From JAHBXE01 sp044222195 (GTDB lineage: Bacteria; Planctomycetota; Phycisphaerae; Phycisphaerales; UBA1924), in assembly GCA_044222195.1 (NCBI GenBank), contig JBGANS010000014.1, positions 1 to 64,000 of the forward strand: DNA of 64,000 nucleotides. Direction: 5' to 3'. Below, piece by piece: positions 43,161 through 52,259 of the stretch. Numbering within the stretch: position 1 is the first letter of the stretch; each line of letters starts with the position of its first letter. The position numbers and the translations under genes were made by a program. Below the pieces are notes generated by a model. That model was given only the letters and a program-made list of their open reading frames with translations. It did not search any database and had not been told where the DNA came from.

Positions 43161-44277
43161 GCTCGTCGGCGAGAGCCCGTTCCTGTCCGCCGGGCAGCCC
43201 TTTGATTGCTTCGGCGACATCCAGCTTGGCCTGCACAGGATCGTTCAGGTACCGCGCGTTGAGCAGGCCCATCATGAGCCGGACCTTCGGCACCTCTGAA
43301 TCGGTCGGGTAGCCCCTGAGGAACACGCGGTAGGCCGTCGCGGCGGTCTGGTGGTCACCGCCTTTGAGCAGGAGATTCGCCGCGTCATACTGGGCCTTGC
43401 GGTTGAGCAGCGCGGCGGGCTCGCCGAACGATTCGAGCAGGCGGCGGTACGCGGCGCTCACGCCGGGGGCGTCGAGCGCGGCGAGCTTTTCATAGACCTC
43501 CGCGCGGACAGTGGCGAGTTCCTCGCTTCTGGCCTGGTCGAGGATCGGCTTGGCGTTCGCCCGTTTCAACTGGTATTGGGCTTCACGAAACTGTCGTCGT
43601 CTCGCGGCCTGCTTGGTGATGGAGAAGAGGTCGTAGGACTCGCGTGAAAGCAACTTCGTCCACAGCAAGGCCATGGCGATGACGCCGCCGAAGGTGTAGC
43701 CCGCCAGGTGGGCCCCGGTGGCCACGTTGCCGGACCACCCCGCGCCGGTCGCGTAGAGATCCCACGCGATGCGGCCGCCGATGAACCACCACGCCGGAAG
43801 CGAGAAGAATCCGAAGAACACGATGAACAGGGTGTGAACGATGGTGCGCGGGAACAGGACGAGGAACGCCCCCGTCACCGCGGCGACCGCTCCCGAGGCG
43901 CCGATGACCGGGGCGTCGTTGAACAAGGCATGGAACCCGCCGGCGACCGCGCCGCCGATGAGGTAAAACGCGAAGAACCCGAGTCGGCCGAAACGGTCTT
44001 CCACATTGGGGCCAAATACCCATAGGAACACCATGTTGCCCAGGAGGTGCCAGAGTCCGGCGTGAATGAAGGCGTAGGAAACCAGCCCCCACCACCGGAA
44101 CTTTGCGGGATCGAGCCGGAGCAGGTTCGTGAGAGATTCGGCGGCCTGAGGGTCGGCCCGGCTGAGCACCTGGCCCGTCCCGTAGACCGCCACGTTCGCC
44201 ACGATCAGGGCGATGGTGACCAGAGTCGGGCGGACCAATGGCCGGTTTGTTCCGAGGGGAATCAGCACGAGGGTCAT
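43141..44277 (-). CDS. Rhomboid intramembrane serine protease with TPR-like C-terminus
   Basis: 378 residues from the ATG at 44277; a GTG at 44268 would give MLIPLGTN, the usual rhomboid N-terminus, and has TACCAT 7 nt upstream, so it may be the real start. Six membrane helices contain HLLGNMVFLWVFG, the catalytic Ser128 in GASGAV and His190 in ATGAHLAGY. About 150 cytosolic residues follow with helical repeats ('YDAANLLLKGGDHQTAATAY'), a TPR-like tail seen in some planctomycete rhomboids. It cuts membrane proteins within the bilayer; substrates unknown. Confidence 0.9.
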   Translation of the reverse strand: MTLVLIPLGTNRPLVRPTLVTIALIVANVAVYGTGQVLSRADPQAAESLTNLLRLDPAKFRWWGLVSYAFIHAGLWHLLGNMVFLWVFGPNVEDRFGRLGFFAFYLIGGAVAGGFHALFNDAPVIGASGAVAAVTGAFLVLFPRTIVHTLFIVFFGFFSLPAWWFIGGRIAWDLYATGAGWSGNVATGAHLAGYTFGGVIAMALLWTKLLSRESYDLFSITKQAARRRQFREAQYQLKRANAKPILDQARSEELATVRAEVYEKLAALDAPGVSAAYRRLLESFGEPAALLNRKAQYDAANLLLKGGDHQTAATAYRVFLRGYPTDSEVPKVRLMMGLLNARYLNDPVQAKLDVAEAIKGLPGGQERALADELIAELG

Positions 44278-44281
44278 GGTA
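44276..44281 (-). promoter_or_regulatory. Candidate leaderless -10 box TACCAT
   Basis: TANNNT 7 nt before the GTG at 44268. It includes part of the ATG at 44277, so use of this box would force the downstream start. Confidence 0.35.
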
Positions 44282-44300
44282 CGAAGTTCGGCCCCGTGCG

Positions 44301-44329
44301 TTGCTGGTCCGCCGGGTCAACTCTATAGT
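44301..44329 (+). promoter_or_regulatory. Citrate synthase promoter
   Basis: TTGCTG at 44301-44306, 17-nt spacer, TATAGT at 44324-44329: the best sigma70-like promoter in the window. It predicts a leader of about 45 nt with GGAG at 44367-44370. Confidence 0.6.
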
Positions 44330-44381
44330 TCCAACCCAACCCGCCCTTCCAGGGCCAACCTCCTGCGGAGCACCCAGACAG

Positions 44382-45548
44382 ATGAGCACGTTCGCCAAGG
44401 GACTCGAGGGAATCGTCGCCGCGGAAACCCGGATGTCGTTCATCGACGGTGAGAAGGGAATTCTCGAATACGTCGGCATCCCGATCGACGCCCTGGCGCG
44501 GAACTCGACGTTCGAGGAAACGGTGTTCCTGCTGTGGAACTGCCGGCTGCCCAACGCGTCCGAGCTCGCGGGCTTCTCGCAGCAGCTCCGCTCGCGCTAC
44601 AAGCTTCCGGGGGACTTCCGCAAGCGCATTCTCGACATGCCCAAGGATGCGCAGCCGATGCACGTGCTCCGCACGGCGGTGTCCAGCCTGGCCCTGTACG
44701 ACGCCAATCCCAATGCCAACGATGTCGCCTCCGCCCGCGACAAGTCTCTCAACATTCTCGCGCAGACGCCGACGATCGTCGCGTGGTACGACCGCCACCG
44801 TCGTGGCCTGCCGCTCGTCGAGCCTCGCAGCGATCTCTCGTTCGCGGCAAACTTCCTCTACATGCTTAACGCCAAGGAGCCGACGCCCGCGATGGTCCGT
44901 GCCTTCGACATTTGCATGATCCTGCACGCCGACCACGGGCTGAACAACTCCACCTTCGCCGCCCGCGTCATCATCTCGACTCTGTCGGACATGTACTCGG
45001 CCCTCACGGGGGCCATCGGCTCGCTCCGCGGCCCGCTCCACGGCGGGGCCAACGAGGAAGTCATGGAAATGCTCTTCGAGATCGAAGAGCTCGCCAAGAC
45101 CCAGGGCAAGGACGTCATGTCCATCATCGAGCCCTACATCATGGACAAGCTCGCCCGCCGGCACGAGGGCGCCCGCATCATGGGCTTTGGCCACCGCGTC
45201 TACAAGACCATCGACCCCCGGGCGACGTTCCTCAAGACCTTCGCGAAGCAGATCGCCGCCGACACCGGCAACCTGCGGCTGTATGAACTGTCCTCCAAGA
45301 TCGAGCAGATCATGGCCCGCGAGGTCGGGTCCAAGGGCATCTATCCCAACGTCGACTTCTACTCCGCCACGACGTACCACTCGATCGGGCTCAAGCTCGA
45401 TCTCTTCACGCCGATGTTCGCGATGTCCCGCATCAGCGGATGGGCCGGGCACTGCATCGAGCAACTCTCGGACAATCGCCTTTTCAGGCCCAAGGCCGAG
45501 TACATCGGGCCGCACAATGCACCGTACGTGCCGATGGACAAGCGCTAA
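44382..45548 (+). CDS. gltA: Citrate synthase
   Basis: 388 residues, the short (type I, citZ-like) citrate synthase. Start at ATG 44382 (MSTFAKGLEG); earlier in-frame codons lie in the promoter. Catalytic residues are H220 (GPLHGGAN), H271 (GFGHRVYK) and D325 (PNVDFYS); CoA and oxaloacetate-binding segments 'HADHGLNNSTFAARV' and 'SRISGWAGHCIEQ' are normal. Condenses acetyl-CoA and oxaloacetate for the TCA cycle; a 2-methylcitrate synthase role cannot be excluded by sequence alone but no prp genes are near. Confidence 0.93.
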   Translation: MSTFAKGLEGIVAAETRMSFIDGEKGILEYVGIPIDALARNSTFEETVFLLWNCRLPNASELAGFSQQLRSRYKLPGDFRKRILDMPKDAQPMHVLRTAVSSLALYDANPNANDVASARDKSLNILAQTPTIVAWYDRHRRGLPLVEPRSDLSFAANFLYMLNAKEPTPAMVRAFDICMILHADHGLNNSTFAARVIISTLSDMYSALTGAIGSLRGPLHGGANEEVMEMLFEIEELAKTQGKDVMSIIEPYIMDKLARRHEGARIMGFGHRVYKTIDPRATFLKTFAKQIAADTGNLRLYELSSKIEQIMAREVGSKGIYPNVDFYSATTYHSIGLKLDLFTPMFAMSRISGWAGHCIEQLSDNRLFRPKAEYIGPHNAPYVPMDKR

Positions 45549-45565
45549 GGGTCGGTTCGCGGCGG

Positions 45566-47521
45566 CTACACCCGCATCATCCACGCGTTGATGACCCACT
45601 CGATGCTCAGCAGCACAAGTGCGGCGCCGATCAACCACGCCCAGATTTCGCGCGGGCCGCCATCCCCTCTCGCCGCGGCGACGACTTGACCGGACACGCG
45701 GAGCGACTCGCGGACCCCGACGGCGCTCTCGGTCTCATCAAGCAGATTGACGGCGAACGCCGGCGTGCCGCCTTCGGGCGCACCCAAGACGCGGTACACG
45801 CCGGCACGATCGAGGACGCCGATGTTGACGGGCTCACCGACGCGTGGCGGCCCGGTGATCGACACCTGCCGCGGGCCGTCGATTCGGATCGTTCCCGAGC
45901 CCACGATTTGCGCCGGCTCGGCAGTAGAAAAAACGAGACCGGCACTCTCTTGGGCCCGCAGCGTCAGGTAGTCGATCGCGGAAGCGAGGAACAGGGCAAA
46001 CCCCACCTGGACGGGCCAGTTGGACTGCGCGAGGTCGAACGCCGCGACGATCCGGCGAGGGCCCGTGCCCGGGGCTGTCACGATGAGCGGGCCCTCCGGG
46101 CCGCGGACGAGTTCATCCTCGGGGCCCGCACCCGAGATGGGCAGGGGTCGGGCGATGTAGACGGTGTCCAGCGCTGCGTGGCGCAGAACGGCGTGGGTTC
46201 GCTTCCAGGAGATGATATATCCGCCGGGGCCGGGTTCGGGTCCGAGCGTGATGCCGGAGATGCCGGCGCCGAACGACAGCGACGGAACCGGCGGCGCGAC
46301 CCTGGGCGAAACACGGTCGAAGATGACCAGGTCGAACTTGAGCGAGGAGGCCTCCTGCGCGTAGAGCGAGGCATTCATCACCCGCATCGGCAGGCGCAGT
46401 TCCTCAATGACATTGGTGATGATCCAATCGGTCCTCGGCGCGGCGGTCGGGTCCGGGATGACGACGAGGATCCTGGGCTTGGTCGCCGGGCTCAGGATCA
46501 GCGACGCCGTGTTATCGGCCGAAAGGGCGTCGCCGCGCGTGATTCGAAGGGTCGCGACCCCGCCCTCTCGCGTATCGAGCTTGAACGAGACGGGTACGCT
46601 GCCCGTGGCGTCCGGCGTCGCCGCCGGAACGGTGACGAGAACCGACTCCACTTCCGTGGTGTCAAGGCTCAGCGTGACGGGAGTCGTCACGGCGCGACGT
46701 GATGCGTTCTGTATGCGGGCGAACATGCGGACAACCGTGGGGTCTTCCCACTCGCGTCGGGCGGCTATCGCGACGATGCCGAGATTGTCGTGCGAAAACG
46801 CGGCGGGGGCCTCGTCCGGAATCGCCGGCGGCGCCGGGCCGATTCGCTCGTAGCGGAACTCGGCGCCGGCAAGAGCGAGGGGCTCGGAGCCCGCGAAGCT
46901 GCCATCGCTGAAAAGGACGACCATGCCGCGGACGCGCGGCGAAGACTCGGTCGCCTCGCTCTGCATGAGTCCGCTCGCCAGTTGGAGCGCGGCGACAAGG
47001 TTTCCCGGCTGGTCCGAAGGTTCGATCAACGCGATGGCGGCCTTGGCTGCCGCCGCGTCCGAGGGCGGGCCGAGAAGCGCCGGCTCGGCGGCGAAGGCAA
47101 CGACGGCGAACGTGGAGCCCGCGCCTGAGAGAGCGTCGATACGCTCGATCGCGCGCGCCCTGGCCGCATCGAGGCGCGAACGAGGCGAATCGTCCGGGCC
47201 CGCGTCGCGTGCCGACATGGAAGCGGAGCGATCGATCAGGAGGATGACCTTGGTCGGCGAGCCCTGGGGCAGGTCCAGGGCGGGTCGGGCGAAGGCGAGC
47301 AGGAACAACGCGAGAATCAGGAGTTGGAGAAAGAGCAGCCACGTCGGCCGGACAACCCGGAAGGGCACGTTGACCTGTAGATCGCGGATGGCCTGGTCCC
47401 ACAGGAGCGTCGAACTGACACGGACCGGGCGACGCCGGAGCTTCAGGAAGTACAGCACGAGCAGGCCCGGCACGGTGATGGCCGCGGCGATCAGGGCCGG
47501 GATGGGAGCCAGAAACGTCAT
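45566..47521 (-). CDS. BatA/VWA-type membrane protein
   Basis: 651 residues from the ATG at 47521. The BatA N-terminal membrane domain ('VPGLLVLYFLKLRRRPVRVS', 'PTWLLFLQLLILALFLLAFA') leads to a von Willebrand A domain with a MIDAS motif DRSASMS at about residue 95 and SDGSF later. A beta-sandwich region and a C-terminal membrane helix (IWAWLIGAALVLLSIEWVIN) follow. Such proteins usually work with MoxR ATPases, but none lies here. The ATG overlaps the rlmE stop by 4 nt. Confidence 0.85.
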   Translation of the reverse strand: MTFLAPIPALIAAAITVPGLLVLYFLKLRRRPVRVSSTLLWDQAIRDLQVNVPFRVVRPTWLLFLQLLILALFLLAFARPALDLPQGSPTKVILLIDRSASMSARDAGPDDSPRSRLDAARARAIERIDALSGAGSTFAVVAFAAEPALLGPPSDAAAAKAAIALIEPSDQPGNLVAALQLASGLMQSEATESSPRVRGMVVLFSDGSFAGSEPLALAGAEFRYERIGPAPPAIPDEAPAAFSHDNLGIVAIAARREWEDPTVVRMFARIQNASRRAVTTPVTLSLDTTEVESVLVTVPAATPDATGSVPVSFKLDTREGGVATLRITRGDALSADNTASLILSPATKPRILVVIPDPTAAPRTDWIITNVIEELRLPMRVMNASLYAQEASSLKFDLVIFDRVSPRVAPPVPSLSFGAGISGITLGPEPGPGGYIISWKRTHAVLRHAALDTVYIARPLPISGAGPEDELVRGPEGPLIVTAPGTGPRRIVAAFDLAQSNWPVQVGFALFLASAIDYLTLRAQESAGLVFSTAEPAQIVGSGTIRIDGPRQVSITGPPRVGEPVNIGVLDRAGVYRVLGAPEGGTPAFAVNLLDETESAVGVRESLRVSGQVVAAARGDGGPREIWAWLIGAALVLLSIEWVINAWMMRV

Positions 47522-48120
47522 GGCGGGCCGGGCGGCGGACGATAGCCCTCGCCGATCACGTACATTTCGCGCGAGACGTCGCGGCTCGCCTTGGGCTTGA
47601 AGCCCTTGACCGATCGGAACATCGCGCCGGCTTCTTTCAAGAGCTGCGGATACTCCTCGCCTTCGAACGCCTTCATCGCGAGATTCCCGCCGGGCTTGAG
47701 GAGCGCGGGGAGAAGTTCCAACGCCCGGCGGCACAGGCGGATCGACATGAAGTGATCGCCGTGGCCCGTGGTGTCCGGGGCCATATCGGAGAGGACGGCG
47801 TCGAACTTCTGCCCCGATTCACCCGTGAGCGTCTGGGCGGGGGTGGTGTAGATGTCGCCCTGCAGGATGTGGACGTTGTCGGCGAATCGCTCGCGGACTT
47901 CCTTGAGGTCGATGCCGACGACCACACCGCGGGGCCCGACGGTCTCGATGGCGACCTGCACCCACGCGCCGGGCGCGCAACCGAGGTCCAGCACGCGGCT
48001 GCCCGAACCAAAGAGTCGCTTTCGCTCCTGGATTTCCTTGAGCTTGTACGCCGACCGCGCCAGGTAACCCTCGGCCTTGGCGAGCTTGAAGAACTGATCG
48101 TGGAGAACGCGGCGGGCCAT
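47518..48120 (-). CDS. rlmE: 23S rRNA 2'-O-methyltransferase RlmE (FtsJ)
   Basis: 200 residues, near the E. coli length. SAM-binding 'RVLDLGCAPGAWVQVA' and the K-D-K-E tetrad: K26 (SAYKLKEI), D in LSDMAPD, K in NLAMKAFEG and E in SREMYVIG. Methylates a uridine of the 23S A-loop. Coupled by 4 nt overlap to the BatA-like gene downstream. Confidence 0.94.
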   Translation of the reverse strand: MARRVLHDQFFKLAKAEGYLARSAYKLKEIQERKRLFGSGSRVLDLGCAPGAWVQVAIETVGPRGVVVGIDLKEVRERFADNVHILQGDIYTTPAQTLTGESGQKFDAVLSDMAPDTTGHGDHFMSIRLCRRALELLPALLKPGGNLAMKAFEGEEYPQLLKEAGAMFRSVKGFKPKASRDVSREMYVIGEGYRPPPGPP

Positions 48121-48181
48121 GGCTATTCGCGGGAAACGACACTCCGTGGTGGAGGCGAATCGAACGTGCCGGTCAGGAGAG

Positions 48182-48415
48182 TCAATCGTCGTCGGCCTTG
48201 ATGTCCTCGCGTTCTTCGATCCAGATCCGCTGGATGGTCTCGAGGATCTTCTCGTTGGACGGATGCCCCGGGTCCTCGCGGAACCCCGGCAAGTCGGTCA
48301 CCAGCCTGCGCAGCTCCGGGAAACCCACGCGGTAGGGGTCGATGTCCGGGTGCCGCTCGGCGAGCAGCTCCCCGATCAGGTTCACTTCGAGCCACCCAAA
48401 CGCCCGTCCGGCCAC
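48182..48415 (-). CDS. iscX: IscX, Fe-S assembly regulator
   Basis: 77 residues from a GTG with GGAG upstream. Matches IscX: 'FGWLEVNLIGELLAERHPDIDP', split here as FGWLEVNLIGELL and ERHPDIDPYRVGFPELRRLV, then 'PSNEKILETIQRIWIEE'. IscX is an acidic frataxin-like modulator of the cysteine desulfurase IscS. It sits 19 nt after the ferredoxin gene, the order found at the end of isc operons, but iscS, iscU, hscA and hscB are not present here. Confidence 0.92.
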   Translation of the reverse strand: MAGRAFGWLEVNLIGELLAERHPDIDPYRVGFPELRRLVTDLPGFREDPGHPSNEKILETIQRIWIEEREDIKADDD

Positions 48416-48434
48416 GTTTCCGCTCCATCACGTG

Positions 48435-48827
48435 CTAATGCGGAACTTCTTTGACCGCGTTCCGGTTCCACGCCGGCACACGGATCACGATTGTTCCTTC
48501 CTTCTCAATCACACACTGGCACGAGAGGCGGCTGTTGCGGCGAAGGCCCGGTGCTTCCTCGACTCGGTCTTCTTCCGCCTCGGTCGCCTCGCTCAGGCAA
48601 TCCATCCCCTGCTCGATGTAGATGTGACAGGTCGAGCACGCGCAAACTCCGCCGCAGGCGTGTTCGATGTTGATCCCCTGGTCGAGGGCGACTTCGAGCA
48701 GGTGCTCACCCTTGGCCGCGACGATCTCGTACTCGGCCTTGCCCGACACGCTGAGGCCCTCGGGGTCTTCGAGGAGGTACTTGAGCTTGACGGTTCGTGG
48801 CCCGGATTCCGGGTTTCTGGGGTGCAT
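48435..48827 (-). CDS. fdx: [2Fe-2S] ferredoxin, adrenodoxin type
   Basis: 130 residues from the ATG at 48827 (AGGAAG about 6 nt upstream). Cluster ligands C58, C64, C67 ('HACGGVCACSTCHIY') and C103 (SRLSCQ) fit the ISC-type ferredoxin that gives electrons for Fe-S cluster assembly. The acidic 'LSEATEAEEDRVEEAPGLR' between them is the partner-binding loop. About 20 extra residues at each end compared with E. coli Fdx. Operon with iscX. Confidence 0.92.
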   Translation of the reverse strand: MHPRNPESGPRTVKLKYLLEDPEGLSVSGKAEYEIVAAKGEHLLEVALDQGINIEHACGGVCACSTCHIYIEQGMDCLSEATEAEEDRVEEAPGLRRNSRLSCQCVIEKEGTIVIRVPAWNRNAVKEVPH

Positions 48828-49129
48828 TCTGGGCTTCCTGTGGACTCCCCCGACTATAGGTGAAGCGAAGGCTCGACCGGGGCGCGATCTCGGCGCATGC
48901 CCGAGGGCGGTGATGCTCTCTTTTGCGATTCTGCATTGGCGCGCGGCGGATCGTGGGTTATCTTGTCGAACGCCGGGTCCGGTGGGGACCTGGAAGCGGG
49001 ATTCACGGCGCGCACTCACGCGCGGAACCTGCGCCGAAAACGTCGGGTCTTGTGGGGTGTGCGCGGGCACACGGGAGGCAGCGGTCAATGCGTGCGGCAC
49101 ACTGGGGGGTGGCCGGTTACACTCGGGGG
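48828..49129. other. Divergent intergenic region
   Basis: 302 bp between ferredoxin and the conserved unknown gene. It is G-rich with several open but non-protein-like frames. TTATCT near 48959 could be a -10 box on the plus strand; the better candidate is the TACACT next to the gene. No RNA gene seen. Confidence 0.3.
49118..49123 (+). promoter_or_regulatory. Candidate leaderless -10 box TACACT
   Basis: TANNNT 6 nt before the ATG at 49130. Confidence 0.4.
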
Positions 49130-49738
49130 ATGCAGGTCTACCTCGACGGTCAGCCCCTGGCGGTGGAGCGCGCGACGCTGGCGTCCGGGTTGCGCGCGGC
49201 TTCTGAAGCCGCGCAGAAACGGGGACGCGTCGTCGTCGAGGTCTACGTCGACGGCACCATGGTGTCTGACACGATCCTGAGTGACCCGCCGGACCAAGTG
49301 CTGGGCGCGGAGATGCGGCTGATCTCCATCGAGCCCAAGCTGCTGGTTCGCGAGACGCTTCTCGACGCGGCGGAAGCTCTCGACAAGGCCGGACAGGAGC
49401 AGACGGACGCCGCGGATGAGATCCAGAGCGGGCGCGTCGAGGGCGCGATGCCGCTCCTGCAGAGCGCGATCCTGAAGTGGCAGGCGGTTCGGGATGCGGT
49501 CGAGAAGAGCGCGTCGCTGCTCGAAATTCCCCTCAACTCGCGGGTCGCGGGCCCGGGAGAACGGAACCTGGGGCAGGTGGTGGACGGCCTGGCGGCAAGC
49601 TTGACCGATGTGAGGCGCAGCCTTGAATCGGAAGACTGGTCCGGGCTGGCGGACCTGCTCGCGTACGACATGGCCGATCAGATCAAGAGCTGGCAGCTGA
49701 TGCTTCGTTCGCTGGCGGATGGATTGAAGCGGGTGTAG
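49130..49738 (+). CDS. Conserved unknown protein
   Basis: 202 residues, no signal. The first 75 residues look like a small beta-rich domain (MQVYLDGQPLAVE, 'RVVVEVYVDGTMVSD', 'MRLISIEPKLLVRETLLDAA'). Residues 80-200 are a four-helix-like bundle (LLDAAEALDKAGQEQTDAA, 'LQSAILKWQAVRDAVEKSA', 'DLLAYDMADQIKSWQLMLR'). I do not recognise the family. A second unknown gene follows after 32 nt and is probably co-transcribed. Confidence 0.75.
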   Translation: MQVYLDGQPLAVERATLASGLRAASEAAQKRGRVVVEVYVDGTMVSDTILSDPPDQVLGAEMRLISIEPKLLVRETLLDAAEALDKAGQEQTDAADEIQSGRVEGAMPLLQSAILKWQAVRDAVEKSASLLEIPLNSRVAGPGERNLGQVVDGLAASLTDVRRSLESEDWSGLADLLAYDMADQIKSWQLMLRSLADGLKRV

Positions 49739-49770
49739 GCGGGGCCACGGGCGGCCGAGAGAGACAGCGC

Positions 49771-50520
49771 GTGGTGAAGACCGAGGGACAAGACCCGATC
49801 GATCGTCTTATGGAGCGCGCCAGCGTTGCGCTCGAGAAGACCCGGTACTTCGAGGCCGAGAGGTTCTCCAAAGAGGCCCTGAACAAGTCCTACGCGGCGT
49901 CACACTTCGAGCGCATGGCCCGCATCATTCTGCCGCTGCAGGAAGCCCGAAGACAAAAGCGGCAGCTCGCGGTCGACAGCGGGCGAGCCGTGGTGCTGGG
50001 CGATTCGGACATGATGATGGCGATGGTGCAGGACATCCTGCCCGGGTGCTACCTGTTTCAACCGCCTCTCATCGGGCTTGATGCGCGCAACTTCCGCGAA
50101 GAAGCCGATGCGCGGGGAGTTCCGACGCTGGTTCTGTGTCGCGAGCCGATGACCAAAGAGTGCAAGTGGCCGCTGGTGGCGGTCGGGCAGGCCGCGATCC
50201 GGACGAGGGTCGATCCGCCGTTCGCGCTCGAGCGCGTCGAAAAGAGCACGACCAAGGATGGGTACGCGGGGTCGCCCCCGCCGAGTGCCGCGTGGTTTGA
50301 GAGCGCGGCCGAGGCGCTCGGCGATGCGGCGATCGCGAAGCTGAGGCTCGACGAGCCGGCGACCTGGCGGGTGGACGACCTGATGCAGTACCTGTCGGTG
50401 CATCCGGATCATGAGAAGCTTCACCAGCGGCTGGAAGAGGCGTGCCGGCTCGCCGCGCTGGAGAACCTGCCGGAAGAGCAGCGACACCGTCCGCCGGTCA
50501 CGGACCACTTCGGCTTCTGA
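49771..50520 (+). CDS. Conserved unknown protein
   Basis: 249 residues from a GTG. N-terminal helical 'TPR-like' pair ('LMERASVALEKTRYFEAERF', 'EARRQKRQL'), then an alpha/beta part 'RAVVLGDSDMMMAMVQDI', 'PTLVLCREPMTKECKWPL' and a helical C-terminus ending VTDHFGF. No signal peptide or known catalytic motif. It may be a partner of the upstream protein. Family not recognised. Confidence 0.75.
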   Translation: MVKTEGQDPIDRLMERASVALEKTRYFEAERFSKEALNKSYAASHFERMARIILPLQEARRQKRQLAVDSGRAVVLGDSDMMMAMVQDILPGCYLFQPPLIGLDARNFREEADARGVPTLVLCREPMTKECKWPLVAVGQAAIRTRVDPPFALERVEKSTTKDGYAGSPPPSAAWFESAAEALGDAAIAKLRLDEPATWRVDDLMQYLSVHPDHEKLHQRLEEACRLAALENLPEEQRHRPPVTDHFGF

Positions 50521-50534
50521 GTCGTACAGACCTT

Positions 50535-51239
50535 TCAGTTCCAGCTGCAGCCTTTGGGCCAGGTCTCGGGGTGCTGGGCGGTGGCGCGCTGGATGAGGCG
50601 GCTGAGATCGACCAGTTCGTGCTCGATCATGCCCGCACGTTGACCGGCGTCGGCCTCGGCGAGGAGGCGGTAGCGGCCCTCACGGGTGGTGGGCAGGGCG
50701 AACGCGACGAGTTCGAGGACGACCTCCGTCGGGATGTCCTGATCCTGGATTCGCTTGACGACCCATTCGGCGTGACTGAGCCTGGAGAGCGGCTCGTCGG
50801 ACAAGAGTTCGGTGAGGCGTTCGCGAACACCGTAGAGCTTGGTGTCGGCGGCGGCGTCGATGCCGATGGGTTCGAGGCGTGCGATGCGGAAGAGGCGCTC
50901 GGCGCTTGGCGGATATTCCTCGACAATCCGGCCGCGGCAGACGCCCTGCACGAGGATGTTGTAATCACCGCTCGCGAGTTTCTCGTGCTGCATGATCTGG
51001 CCGATGCAGACGGCGGGGCGGAGCGGCGGGCGGCCGTGATACTCCTTGCGCCAGTGTGAGCCCTCGAACACAGCCATGGCGAACTGGCCGGAACTGTCGA
51101 GGACTCGCTCGACCATCTGGCGGTACCGGGGCTCGAAGATGTGGAGGGGAAGGATCTGCTGGGGAAGGAGAGCGGCGGAGTCCAGCGGGAAGAGGGCGAT
51201 GGGCTTGCCGAAGTTGACCTGGATGGATTCCTCGGACAT
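50535..51239 (-). CDS. Lon N-terminal (LAN) domain protein
   Basis: 234 residues. 'ALFPLDSAALLPQQILPLHI' and FEPRYRQMVERVLDS near residues 14-47, then 'YNILVQGVCRGRIVEEY', are the Lon substrate-binding domain (PF02190). No ATPase or protease domain is attached, as in other stand-alone LAN proteins. Likely binds unfolded protein or peptides; role unproven. TAAGAT lies 6 nt before the ATG and contains the stop codon of the upstream gene. Confidence 0.88.
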   Translation of the reverse strand: MSEESIQVNFGKPIALFPLDSAALLPQQILPLHIFEPRYRQMVERVLDSSGQFAMAVFEGSHWRKEYHGRPPLRPAVCIGQIMQHEKLASGDYNILVQGVCRGRIVEEYPPSAERLFRIARLEPIGIDAAADTKLYGVRERLTELLSDEPLSRLSHAEWVVKRIQDQDIPTEVVLELVAFALPTTREGRYRLLAEADAGQRAGMIEHELVDLSRLIQRATAQHPETWPKGCSWN

Positions 51240-51245
51240 CGCGAG

Positions 51246-51251
51246 ATCTTA
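51246..51251 (-). promoter_or_regulatory. Candidate leaderless -10 box TAAGAT
   Basis: TANNNT 6 nt before the ATG of the Lon-N-domain gene; its first three bases are the TAA stop of the preceding gene, so this match may be chance. Confidence 0.25.
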
Positions 51252-52259
51252 GGTCTGGAACGGATCGGGCCGGTAGAGCTTGGTGTCCAGCGCCCACAGC
51301 TTCTCGGTGAAGTTGCCGCCGTCGGGCAGGGGGTGGTCGGGGCGGGTGGCGCTCAGGGACATCTGCATCTTGGCGTCGAGATTGTCGAGGATGGAGACCA
51401 TGATGGCCTCGGGGGAGGCGGGGATCTTGGCCGCGCCGAACTCGGGGACGCCGTGGTGGGAGAGGATGATGTGCTCGAGGAGGACGATGGAGCCGCGGGG
51501 GAAGCGGATGCCTTGCTCGCGCATGACGGCCTGGGCCTTGTCGCGCAGGATCATGGCGCCCTCGACGACGTGGCCGACGAGCTCGCCGCGATCGGTGTAG
51601 CTGAAGGTCTTGTCGTAGGAGAGTTCGCGGGTCTTGCCCATGTCGTGGAGGAAGAGGCCCATCATGACGAGGTCGCGGCTGATCTTGGGGTAGAGGGCGC
51701 AGACGCGGTCGGCGAGGTTGAGGAGAGAGAGGGTGTGTTCAAGGAGGCCGCCGATGTAGGCGTGGTGCATGGACTTGGCGGCGGGGCAGCGCTTGAACTG
51801 GTCCATGAGAATGTCGTCGGCGAGGAAGGCCTCGGCGAGTGCTTTCATGGATGGGTGGGCGAGGGTGGCGAGGAGGGCGCGGAGTTCGGCGAACATTTCC
51901 TCGGGCGGGCGCTTGGAGCAGGGGAGGAGTTCGCGGATCTGGTCGGGGGTAGGGTCGATGGGCTTGATGAGCTGGATGATGAGCTGGATGCCGCCGTCGT
52001 AGAGCTGGGTGGCGCCGTCGAGGAAGACGAAGCCGTCGGTGGGGAGCTCGGCGAAGCGGGCTTCGTCGATGGTCCACATGCGGCCGGGGACTTCGCCGGT
52101 CTTGTCGCTGATGAGGCAGCGGAGGTAGAGCTTGTCGGTGCGGGTCTTGCCGAGCTGGGCGTTGGCGATGGAATAGGCCCCGGTGATCCGCATGGGGACG
52201 GACTTGGGGTCGAGAAGGTCGCGGACGTAGGTGCGGGTGGCGGGGGCGAGGTCGGGCAT
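51249..52259 (-). CDS. YhaM-like OB-fold/HD-domain 3'-5' exoribonuclease
   Basis: 336 residues from the ATG at 52259 (GGAG upstream). Residues 15-115 form an OB-type nucleic-acid-binding domain ('DKLYLRCLISDKTGEVPGRM', 'GATQLYDGGIQLII'). Then an HD phosphohydrolase follows: 'MHHAYIGGLLEHTLSLL', FLHDMGKTREL, 'HIILSHHGVPEFG' and ILDNLDAKM carry the metal ligands. Same layout as Bacillus YhaM, which shortens RNA and DNA from the 3' end. 9 nt before the Lon-N gene. Confidence 0.88.
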   Translation of the reverse strand: MPDLAPATRTYVRDLLDPKSVPMRITGAYSIANAQLGKTRTDKLYLRCLISDKTGEVPGRMWTIDEARFAELPTDGFVFLDGATQLYDGGIQLIIQLIKPIDPTPDQIRELLPCSKRPPEEMFAELRALLATLAHPSMKALAEAFLADDILMDQFKRCPAAKSMHHAYIGGLLEHTLSLLNLADRVCALYPKISRDLVMMGLFLHDMGKTRELSYDKTFSYTDRGELVGHVVEGAMILRDKAQAVMREQGIRFPRGSIVLLEHIILSHHGVPEFGAAKIPASPEAIMVSILDNLDAKMQMSLSATRPDHPLPDGGNFTEKLWALDTKLYRPDPFQT

